A DNA stretch of 8,863 bases from assembly GCA_023389745.1 (NCBI GenBank), contig JAEWED010000262.1:1-8863 (forward strand), given 5' to 3'. The notes beneath the pieces are model-generated. The model was not told the origin of the DNA. It searched no databases and saw only the letters and a list, made by a program, of their open reading frames with translations. Positions 1 through 6,310 of this stretch are shown here, piece after piece. Position numbers and translations under genes: made by a program. This DNA is from Actinomycetes bacterium (GTDB lineage: Bacteria > Actinomycetota > Acidimicrobiia > Acidimicrobiales > Microtrichaceae). Every line of letters starts with the position of its first letter. Within the stretch, counting starts at the first letter, position 1.

Positions 1-160
1 GGCCAGTGCCGGGCCGGCGGCCCAGCGGCGGCCAGCACCGGGCGGCCAGTGCCGCACCGGCCGCACCGGGCACCCCGCACCCGGCTGGCAGGCCGGCCAG
101 CACACGGCCGGCGGGCCGGCCAGCTGACACACGGTCGTGTGATCTTCGCGCCCCTGGAAA
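1..160. repeat. GC-rich tract of short degenerate repeats and palindromes
   Basis: This tract is almost entirely G and C and is built of recurring short words. GGCCAGTGCCG occurs at 1-11 and 44-54, GGCCAGCAC at 30-38 and 95-103, and GGCCGGCCAGC at 91-101 and 114-124. GCACCGG variants fill 54-70. A perfect hairpin, GGCCGG/CCGGCC with loop CGGG, lies at 106-121, but no T-run follows, so it is not a classical intrinsic terminator. Frame 1 stays open from base 1 to a TAG at 211-213, but its translation is Arg/Pro/Gly-rich and resembles no protein I know. I do not call a gene. The tract may be the 3' flank of an upstream gene or an intergenic repeat. Confidence 0.5.
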
Positions 161-177
161 TTGGTGAGCGCAACGAA

Positions 178-263
178 TTGAACGCCGTTCGGGTTCTAGG
201 TGAATTTCTGTAGCGCGTGGGTACAATGGTTCGGTTGACACCAATTCAGCACGCCCTCACACT
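178..263 (+). promoter_or_regulatory. candidate promoter region for pilB
   Basis: Base composition becomes clearly less GC-rich here than on either side. A good -10-like hexamer TACAAT sits at 222-227, although no convincing -35 lies 16-18 bases before it. A perfect -35-like TTGACA sits at 235-240, and the hexamer 17 bases downstream, CACACT at 258-263, is only a partial -10 match. A weaker pair is TTGAAC at 178-183 with TGAATT at 201-206. Any of these would give a 5' untranslated leader of roughly 100 bases or more before pilB. The choice among them is not resolved by sequence alone. Confidence 0.35.
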
Positions 264-270
264 GCACTGC

Positions 271-375
271 GGCCGGAGTACGGGGCGACTCTCCGGTCGG
301 GCATCGAGGAGATGCACAGCGGTGTCCGAGGGCGATGCCGATAGCGTTGTCGACAACCTTTGATGCAGGGGGCAA
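271..375 (+). promoter_or_regulatory. structured 5' leader of pilB, possible cis-regulatory RNA
   Basis: The leader carries several strong complementarities. CCGGAG at 273-278 pairs with CTCCGG at 291-296, extended by a G-U and a G-C pair, around a 12-base loop. GCATC at 301-305 pairs with GATGC at 311-315 around loop GAGGA. The same left arm, as GGCATCG at 300-306, also pairs perfectly with CGATGCC at 333-339, so these two stems exclude each other. A perfect 12-base palindrome, GTTGTCGACAAC, follows at 346-357, shortly before the AGGGGG ribosome-binding-like run at 367-372. This resembles a switching leader, but I see no match to a riboswitch class I know. The regulatory role is inference. 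Confidence 0.35.
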
Positions 376-2436
376 GTGTCCCGTGCGAATGACTGGGAGC
401 ACAGGAACTTGGCAGTCTTCAGGAAGCCGAAGTCCGATCAGGGAGGCACGTCGGGTCGGCGTCGTCGTTCCATCGACTTCGACAGCGCTGACGCCGCAGT
501 GCTCGCCACCGAGATCGACACCTGGGTCGGCAGCAACCGTCCGAAGCTGGGCGAGGTCATGCTCGAGCTCGGCTCCGTCGACCCCGACGACCTGATCGCC
601 GCGCTGCAGCACCAGAAGGACAACCCGACCGCCGAGGGTGCCGCCCGTCTGGGCGACGTGCTGCTCACGCTCGGCAAGGTCGACGAGACCGCGCTCGCCG
701 CAGCGCTCGCGCAGCAGTTCGGCATCCCGCTCGCCGACCTCCCCAACGAGACCCCCGAGCGCGGCGTGCTCGACTTCGTCGGCGAGGAGATGGCGCGCAA
801 GCACACAGTCGTCCCGCTGCGAGAGGTCGAGGGTCGCGTCTACCTGGCGATCGCCGATCCGCTGAACACCCAGGCCATCGCCGAGCTCACCGAGAAGTGC
901 AAGCGCATCGGTCTGCTCATGGGCACCAAGAGCGAGATCGAGCGTCTGCTCGACCAGGCCTACAACGTGCTCAACGAGGCGCAGGCCCACATCCAGGCCT
1001 TCGAGCTGACCGAGTCGGCCTTCGAGGAGCGCGAGCAGGACGACGCCTTCGCCGTCGACGACAACGCGCCGATCGTGCAGGTCGTCAACCGCATCATCAC
1101 CCAGGGTGTGCGCAGCCGCGCGTCCGACATCCACATCGAGCCGGGTGAGAAGGCCGTGCGCGTCCGCTACCGCATCGACGGTGCGATGACCGAGGCGATC
1201 ACCCTGCCGAGCCGCATGTCGTCCGCGCTGGCGAGCCGCATCAAGGTCATGGCGAACCTGAACATCGTCGAGCGCCGCCGTCCCCAGGACGGTCAGTTCG
1301 GCGTCACCGTCGACGGTCGCCCGATCGACATCCGCACCTCGACCGTCGCCACGGTGCACGGCGAGAAGGTCGTGCTGCGACTGCTCGACAAGACCAAGTC
1401 GCTGATCAGCCTCAAGGACCTGGGCATGCACCCCACGGTCGAGCCGGCCTACCTGAAGACGGTGAAGGCCCCGCTCGGCATGCTGCTGTGCACCGGCCCG
1501 ACCGGTTCGGGCAAGACGACCACGCTCTACGCGACCCTGACCGAGATCAACGATCCGACGCGCAACGTCGTCACCATCGAGGACCCCGTCGAGTACCAGT
1601 TCGACGGCATCTCGCAGATGCCCGTGTCCGACACCGGCATGTCCTTCGCGGATGGCCTGCGCGGCATCCTTCGTCAGGACCCCGACGTCATCCTCGTCGG
1701 TGAGATCCGCGACGAGGAGACCGCCCGCATCGCGATGCAGGCGTCGCTCACCGGCCACTTCGTGCTGTCGTCGCTGCACGCCGTCGACTCGGTCGCCGCG
1801 ATCCACCGCTTCACCGACATGGGCATCGAGCCCTTCCTGGTCGCCTCGGCGCTCAGCGGTGTGGTCGGCCAGCGTCTGCTGCGTCGCATCTGCACCAACT
1901 GCGCCAAGCCCTACACCCCGACCCCGGCCGAGATCCGCATCATCGACGAGCAGGTCGGCCACCAGCCGCCGGTGTGGCTCAAGGGTGTGGGCTGCAACCT
2001 GTGCAACAACACGGGCTACCGCGGTCGTGTCGGCGTCTACGAGCTGCTGCAGGTCAGCGACGCGATCCGCGAGATGATCGTCGCCCGCGCCACGCACCAC
2101 GAGATCCGGGCACTCGCCGTCGACGAGGGCATGCGCACCATGCAGGCCCAGGCGTTCGAGCTCGTCGTCGACGGCAAGACCACGATCGACGACGTGATCC
2201 GCAGCGTCTACGCGCCGGGCATCGACCGCGACGAGGCGAAGGATCCGCTCGAGCTGCCGGCCGGCAAGCGTGCGCTGGGCAAGGCCCCCGGCGAGCTGGG
2301 CGGTCCCGACGAGGGGCCCGAGGCCAAGACCATGACGACCGAACCGCACGCTCCCATCTCGATGGGCAGCGGAGTGTCGGGGGGGAACATGCCGAACGAT
2401 CTGGGTGACGTGACAGCAGAGGCAGGTGCCCGATGA
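376..2436 (+). CDS. pilB: Type IV pilus extension ATPase PilB (GspE/PulE family) with c-di-GMP-type MshEN domain
   Basis: This is a cytoplasmic hexameric ATPase that powers pilin polymerisation through the PilC platform; 686 residues. Two 24-residue MshEN motifs stand at 57-80 (K-L-G...G...L...L..Q) and 91-114 (R-L-G...G...L...L..Q); in MshE-type ATPases these bind c-di-GMP. The ATPase core has Walker A GPTGSGKT at 374-381, the Asp box with E402/D403, Walker B around 435-447 (D-P-D-V-I-L-V-G-E-I-R-D, E443) and the His box with H461 and H468. Cysteines C506, C509, C540 and C543 form the zinc tetracysteine motif typical of GspE/PilB and absent from PilT, which supports an extension motor. A Gly/Pro/acidic tail of about 70 residues follows residue 615. 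GTG at 376 is the first start after an in-frame stop at 361-363. The AGGGGG before it is only three bases away and early codons are atypical, so TTG at 409 is an alternative. Confidence 0.96.
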   Translation: MSRANDWEHRNLAVFRKPKSDQGGTSGRRRRSIDFDSADAAVLATEIDTWVGSNRPKLGEVMLELGSVDPDDLIAALQHQKDNPTAEGAARLGDVLLTLGKVDETALAAALAQQFGIPLADLPNETPERGVLDFVGEEMARKHTVVPLREVEGRVYLAIADPLNTQAIAELTEKCKRIGLLMGTKSEIERLLDQAYNVLNEAQAHIQAFELTESAFEEREQDDAFAVDDNAPIVQVVNRIITQGVRSRASDIHIEPGEKAVRVRYRIDGAMTEAITLPSRMSSALASRIKVMANLNIVERRRPQDGQFGVTVDGRPIDIRTSTVATVHGEKVVLRLLDKTKSLISLKDLGMHPTVEPAYLKTVKAPLGMLLCTGPTGSGKTTTLYATLTEINDPTRNVVTIEDPVEYQFDGISQMPVSDTGMSFADGLRGILRQDPDVILVGEIRDEETARIAMQASLTGHFVLSSLHAVDSVAAIHRFTDMGIEPFLVASALSGVVGQRLLRRICTNCAKPYTPTPAEIRIIDEQVGHQPPVWLKGVGCNLCNNTGYRGRVGVYELLQVSDAIREMIVARATHHEIRALAVDEGMRTMQAQAFELVVDGKTTIDDVIRSVYAPGIDRDEAKDPLELPAGKRALGKAPGELGGPDEGPEAKTMTTEPHAPISMGSGVSGGNMPNDLGDVTAEAGAR
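2379..2385 (+). other. homopolymeric G7 tract inside the pilB tail codons
   Basis: Seven consecutive G bases encode Ser-Gly-Gly in the low-complexity C-terminal tail of PilB. Gain of one G would bring a TGA at 2406-2408 into frame, and loss of one would bring in TGA at 2411-2413. Either change would alter only the last residues of PilB, but it would move the stop away from the overlapping pilC start. It could be a slippage-prone site; nothing here shows that slippage occurs. Confidence 0.3.
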
Positions 2437-3719
2437 GCGCAACGATGGAATCGCCGGGTGGGCCGCCCGTCGGGGCACCGACGGGCAAGGCGCCGAAGAA
2501 GGCGAAGGTCAAGCACGCCAAGTACCGCTACGAGGGCGAGACCCTCGACGGCGCGGCGGTGAAGGGCACGATCGAGGCGCCCTCGGCGAACCACGCCCGC
2601 AACGAGCTCGCCGTGCAGGGCCTGCGCGTCACCAAGATCTCCGAGAAGAAGGGGATGCAGCTCGAGATCACCAAGGAGAAGGTGCCGCTCGTCGACATCA
2701 TGCACTTCTCCCGGCAGATGGCGACCTTCCTCCGCTCGGGTGTGCCGATGACCGAGGCGCTCGACAACCTGCGCCAGGACGCCGAGAACCGGCGCTTCAA
2801 GGAGATCCTGGGCGACGTGCTCGACCGGGTGACCGCCGGCCGTTCGGTGACCGAGGCGCTCAGCCTGCACGCCGATGTGTTCCCCTCGTACTTCATGGCG
2901 CTGCTCGGTTCGGCCGAGCACACCGGCCGCATGGACGAGGCCTTCGACCAGCTGCACGGCTACATCCGCCGTGATGTCGAGCTCACCCGTGCGGTGCGCA
3001 AGGCGCTCATCTACCCGATCATCCTGATGTGCGTCTCGCTGGCCGTGGTGCTGATCATCGTGGTGTTCGCCATCCCGAAGTTCGCCGAGTTCTTCGAGGA
3101 CTTCGGCGCCGATCTGCCCCTGCCGGCCCGCACGCTCATGAACATCGCCGGGTTCGTCGGGTCGCCCGCCGGGCTGATCACCGGCCTGGTGCTGCTGTCG
3201 CTCGTGGTCGGCACGCTGCTCTACATCCGCACCCCCAAGGGGCGGCGCAACCTGCACGCGCTGCAGCTCCAGACGCCGATGGTCAACACGGTCGTCACCT
3301 ACTCGTCGACCGAGCGCTTCACCCGGGTGCTCGCCGCGCTGCTCGACGCCGGTGTGCCGCTGACCGACGCCCTGCCGACGTCGATCGACTGCGCGAACAA
3401 CCTGGTCTACAAGGAGCGGCTGACCGCGGCGATGGACGGCGTGCTCGAGGGCCGCGGCTTCGCCGACCCGCTGGCGACCACCGAGCTGTTCCCGAACGCC
3501 GTCATCCAGATGGTGCGGGTCGGCGAGCGCACCGGTGAGCTGTCGGACCAGCTCGAGAACGCGGCCGGCTTCTACGAAGAGGAGCTGGGTTACGCGGTCG
3601 ACAAGCTGACCGCCTGGTTCGAGCCGATCATGATGCTCTTCATCGGCCTGGTCGTCGGCTTCGTGGCCCTCGCCATGGTCTCCGCGATGTACGGCATCTA
3701 CGGCCAGGTCGAGCTCTAG
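2433..3719 (+). CDS. pilC: Type IV pilus inner-membrane platform protein PilC (GspF/PulF family)
   Basis: This polytopic membrane protein couples PilB ATPase rotation to pilin insertion. At 428 residues it is close to the usual length of about 400, the excess being a basic, low-complexity N-terminus (about 1-30). Two T2SSF repeats are visible. The first begins near 91 with the hallmark F-S-R-Q-M-A...L-R-S-G-V-P-M-T-E-A-L (92-110), and the second near 291 with S-T-E-R-F-T-R-V-L...L-D-A-G-V-P-L-T-D-A-L. Three membrane segments are seen at about 193-215, 243-264 and 398-420. Helix-rich cytoplasmic domains lie before the first and between the second and third. The ATG at 2433 overlaps the pilB stop as ATGA, which indicates translational coupling. 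A purine-rich stretch just upstream can serve as ribosome-binding site. No pilT intervenes between pilB and pilC, unlike many loci. Confidence 0.95.
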   Translation: MSATMESPGGPPVGAPTGKAPKKAKVKHAKYRYEGETLDGAAVKGTIEAPSANHARNELAVQGLRVTKISEKKGMQLEITKEKVPLVDIMHFSRQMATFLRSGVPMTEALDNLRQDAENRRFKEILGDVLDRVTAGRSVTEALSLHADVFPSYFMALLGSAEHTGRMDEAFDQLHGYIRRDVELTRAVRKALIYPIILMCVSLAVVLIIVVFAIPKFAEFFEDFGADLPLPARTLMNIAGFVGSPAGLITGLVLLSLVVGTLLYIRTPKGRRNLHALQLQTPMVNTVVTYSSTERFTRVLAALLDAGVPLTDALPTSIDCANNLVYKERLTAAMDGVLEGRGFADPLATTELFPNAVIQMVRVGERTGELSDQLENAAGFYEEELGYAVDKLTAWFEPIMMLFIGLVVGFVALAMVSAMYGIYGQVEL

Positions 3720-3851
3720 GCCGAACTGGTAGTAGGCGAAATCGTTTCGTTTGAGTAAGGTTCAGAGTTACGACTGACTGACGGTCAGTCGGAGTTGCTG
3801 GGATCGGCCGCAGTGCTGGGGCACGCGGTTGGGGCGAGAGGGAGGTGTCGT
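3720..3851 (+). promoter_or_regulatory. intergenic control region with operator-like inverted repeat, before the minor pilin genes
   Basis: This 132-base gap is the only real gap between genes after pilB. Its first half is unusually AT-rich for this DNA. A small hairpin, CGAAA/TTTCG with a 3-base loop, lies at 3737-3749. An 8-base inverted repeat, CGACTGAC/GTCAGTCG, lies at 3771-3778 and 3784-3791. The left side also contains a second GACTGAC copy (3776-3782), which makes an almost gapless palindrome with 3784-3790. Weak -10-like hexamers are TAAGGT (3756-3761) and TACGAC (3769-3774); if the latter is used, the palindrome would cover the transcription start. No T-run follows the hairpin, so a terminator is less likely than an operator. 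The end holds the ribosome-binding site GGAGG (3841-3845), six bases before the next ATG. Confidence 0.45.
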
Positions 3852-4379
3852 ATGGGGCCAACGACCGACACTTCCTCGCGCGCGTCGAGAAATCATTCTC
3901 GGTGCAAGGACCAGCGCGGCTCGATCCTCCTCCTGGTGCTCGCCGTCGTGCTGGTGCTGTCGATCGTGGTCGTCGGGCTGCTGCGCATGTCCTCGTCGAC
4001 CCGGCGGCTCTCGAATCGTCTGGAGACCGACACCCGCACGCTGCACCAGATCGACGGGCGCATCGAAGAGGCCGTCAACGTCGTGCGCGACGACGACGCG
4101 AGCTGCCCCCCGGGCATCGAGACCCGAATGATCGGTCTGAGCCCCAGCTCGTTCGACGTGTACTGCGAGGGACTCGCGCCCGCTCCGTCGGATCCGGACC
4201 CGCCGCCGCAGCGCACCGTCGACTTCGAGGTGCGCGACAGCGGCGACGTCGTCGGCCTGGCCCGCGTGAGAGTGCACGACGAGATCAACAGCGAACGCCT
4301 GGTCGGCTACTCGATCGAGGTGTGCGACTGGTTGCTGGGCACCCAGGCGGTGGGGCAGACGTTCAAGGGGTGCACATGA
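3852..4379 (+). CDS. PilX/GspK-like minor pilin lacking the +5 glutamate
   Basis: A 175-residue protein with the architecture of PilX-type minor pilins. After a short polar, basic N-terminus it has Q-R-G-S at 21-24, a single hydrophobic helix at about 25-44, then an amphipathic helix continuing to about 77 (R-M-S-S-S-T-R-R-L-S-N-R-L-E...), as in the PilX N-terminal family. G23 is the likely prepilin peptidase site. Position +5 after it is Leu (L28), not the Glu of most pilins; GspK also lacks Glu there. The exported part has four cysteines (C85, C105, C158, C174) that could form two disulfides. The ATG at 3852 follows GGAGG by six bases and is preferred over the upstream in-frame TTG at 3795. 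Its stop overlaps the next gene as ATGA. Probable role: priming or capping a pilus tip with the next two proteins. The family call rests on the N-terminus; the rest is not recognised. Confidence 0.75.
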   Translation: MGPTTDTSSRASRNHSRCKDQRGSILLLVLAVVLVLSIVVVGLLRMSSSTRRLSNRLETDTRTLHQIDGRIEEAVNVVRDDDASCPPGIETRMIGLSPSSFDVYCEGLAPAPSDPDPPPQRTVDFEVRDSGDVVGLARVRVHDEINSERLVGYSIEVCDWLLGTQAVGQTFKGCT

Positions 4380-6310
4380 CGCGACGCCCGAACCCCACCG
4401 AGCGCTCCACACGCACTGCCCGCCGCGCCGACCAGCGCGGCATGGGTGTGCTCGAGGTGCTCATCGCGCTGCTCATCCTGGGCATCACAGTCGGCGGCAT
4501 CGCGACCGCGACGCTCACCGCCGGCGGCGTCGGCAAGGACGCCAACAAGGAAGCACGGCTGAACGTGCTGATGACCGCCTTCGGCGAGGCGATCAAGGCG
4601 TTGCCCTACGAGATGTGTGCCCTGCCGACGCACTACGAATCCGAGTTCCGGGCCGCCGAGACGCAGCTGCCCGCGCACATCCGCCGACTGATCGACACCG
4701 AGGACGCCACCCTCGAGGTGCGATCGGTCTCCGACGGCGGCACGCAATGCACGGACGGCGTCGGCATCGACTCCGGTGTGCAGGCGATCGAGCTGCGAGT
4801 CGTCATCGACGGCGAGGTCCTCGACCGACAGATCACCAAGCGCACCGACGCCGTCGGCGCCGAGCCGCTCAACTTCTGCATCAAGCGACCGGTGCTCAAC
4901 CTGGCCTTCCCGGGCTCGCCTGAAACCGACTGCGGCTACGTCGAGTCTCGCAGCGGCGACGGCGACACCCAGGTCGTCTGGTACCTCGAGGCCGGCGGCT
5001 CGTCGCGCATCTTCCAGTACGAGTGGTGGTGCGACGGCAGCTGGGCGCTCCAGAACCCGGTCCCGGATCCGGCGCCGCCTGCGGACTTCACCACCTTCCG
5101 GGCCGACGACGCATCGGTCGAGTGCTCGTACGTGGCGCCGACGCCGAGCACACCGCGAGACGCGGTCATCGCGTTGCGGGTCACCGACGAGAACAACCGG
5201 ACCGCGGTCACCCACGAGGTCTTCCCGCTCTCGACCACGCCGAACGACCCGATCCCGCCGGTCGCGGAGATCACGCAGACCGCACCCTCGCAGCCGTGCA
5301 ACTCAGCCACGCCGTGCCCGCTGGTGAACGGCCAGATCGATCTCAGCTTCCTGTCATCGGGACCAGCGCCCCTGGTCGCCGGCGTCGTGCAGTGGGAGTG
5401 GTCCTTCGGCGACGGCACCCCGGCGCTGCTCTGTCGCGTTTCGGCCACGGACATGAACGGTGATCTCTGCCGCCAGCAGACACACACCTTCGTCAGCGCG
5501 GGGGAGTACGCCGTGCGACTGCGCCTGACCGACGCGTACGGCATCAGCTCCAACTGGGCGACCCTGAACATCTCGATCAGCGGGCCGGTCCGGATCCGAC
5601 CGACCGTGGGACTCGGCTCCAGCCTCACCGGCAACCCGCCGTGGGGTGTGTCGCCGCAGTGGGTGAACTTCGACGCATCGGGCTCGCACGCCGATGGCTT
5701 CGCGCCGGGCATCGGCGCCGCGGCCGGCATCGTCCTCTACGAGTGGGACTACGGCGTGCCCGAGTCGATGGTGCCCGTCGAGCTGCGCTCCGGACCGAAC
5801 CTGGCACAGCCGTCGTTCCGGTACGTGACCTCGCAGCCGACGACCTTCAACGTGACCGTCACCGTCACGGCGACCAACGGCGCCACCAACACCGCCACGA
5901 TGCAGGTGCGCGTCGAGCCCCTGCTGCCGCCCATCGGCATCGCCAACAACGGCGCACGCAAGTCCGACATCTGGCTGATCCGCAACGCCTACTTCGACTT
6001 CCAGTGGCGCAACCCGCCCGCCGCGCCCGGCGACACGATGGTCACCGAGATCCGCATCCGCAGCGCGGGTGGCGGCTTCTGCGGTTTCGTCAACCTGACC
6101 GCCAACCCGCGTGTGTTCTCGGTGCCGTCCGGAGCGCCCGGCTCGGTGCAGGGCTACCGCGCGCAGTTCGACAGCAGCCCGCGCGGCCAGAACGGCATCT
6201 GCTCGCTCGACTCCTACATGTTCGAGGCGAGGACCGTGAAGACCAACGCATTCGGCACCGAGGCCAGCCCCTGGTCGACCCCGACGTTCCTCAATCCGGA
6301 GTTCTTCTGA
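4376..6310 (+). CDS. PilV/GspI-like minor prepilin with PKD-type beta-domain extension
   Basis: A 644-residue protein with a class III signal: basic leader to G22, predicted cleavage G22/M23, Glu at +5 (E27) and a hydrophobic helix at about 25-49. Minor pilins of this type are normally about 120-250 residues, so most of this protein is extra. After a pilin-like part (to about 170) come Ig-like beta modules. A degenerate PKD-like region lies at about 195-285 (R-V-T-D-E-N near 268). A clear PKD domain lies at about 295-402 with W-E-W-S-F-G-D-G at 340-347 and R-L-R-L-T-D at 381-386. A third lies at about 408-514 with F-D-A-S-G-S at 432-437 and Y-E-W-D at 455-458. A further fibronectin-like beta domain may span 520-640. 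Twelve cysteines all follow the membrane helix. AAGGGG (4365-4370) lies five bases before the ATG, which overlaps the previous stop. PKD domains mediate surface contacts or carbohydrate/protein binding in other proteins; an adhesive role here is inference. Confidence 0.85.
   Translation: MTRRPNPTERSTRTARRADQRGMGVLEVLIALLILGITVGGIATATLTAGGVGKDANKEARLNVLMTAFGEAIKALPYEMCALPTHYESEFRAAETQLPAHIRRLIDTEDATLEVRSVSDGGTQCTDGVGIDSGVQAIELRVVIDGEVLDRQITKRTDAVGAEPLNFCIKRPVLNLAFPGSPETDCGYVESRSGDGDTQVVWYLEAGGSSRIFQYEWWCDGSWALQNPVPDPAPPADFTTFRADDASVECSYVAPTPSTPRDAVIALRVTDENNRTAVTHEVFPLSTTPNDPIPPVAEITQTAPSQPCNSATPCPLVNGQIDLSFLSSGPAPLVAGVVQWEWSFGDGTPALLCRVSATDMNGDLCRQQTHTFVSAGEYAVRLRLTDAYGISSNWATLNISISGPVRIRPTVGLGSSLTGNPPWGVSPQWVNFDASGSHADGFAPGIGAAAGIVLYEWDYGVPESMVPVELRSGPNLAQPSFRYVTSQPTTFNVTVTVTATNGATNTATMQVRVEPLLPPIGIANNGARKSDIWLIRNAYFDFQWRNPPAAPGDTMVTEIRIRSAGGGFCGFVNLTANPRVFSVPSGAPGSVQGYRAQFDSSPRGQNGICSLDSYMFEARTVKTNAFGTEASPWSTPTFLNPEFF

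Noticed and set aside
1..124. CRISPR array
   Set aside because: The repeats are short, irregularly spaced and degenerate, with no uniform spacers.
1..213. 3' end of an upstream gene in frame 1
   Set aside because: The frame is open, but that is expected in such GC-rich DNA; the peptide is Arg/Pro/Gly-rich with no recognisable motif, and its codon pattern differs from the pilus genes.
271..375. Known c-di-GMP riboswitch (GEMM-I) upstream of pilB
   Set aside because: The conserved GEMM-I core elements and the tetraloop/receptor arrangement are not seen; only generic stems can be supported.
196..2478. 760-codon open frame on the minus strand opposite pilB
   Set aside because: It is antisense to a gene with all PilB motifs; long antisense frames are common in high-GC DNA with G/C third positions, and its translation is Asp/Val/Arg/Leu-rich without recognisable domains.
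3771..3795. Intrinsic terminator after pilC
   Set aside because: The hairpin is good but is not GC-dominated and is not followed by a T-run; position and symmetry fit an operator better.
3845..4375. Upstream extension of the PilV-like gene to a GTG at 3845, giving 821 residues
   Set aside because: The extension overlaps the PilX-like gene in another register, begins inside the ribosome-binding site itself and reads as Arg/Ala-rich filler. The ATG at 4376 has its own AAGGGG and directly precedes the prepilin signal.
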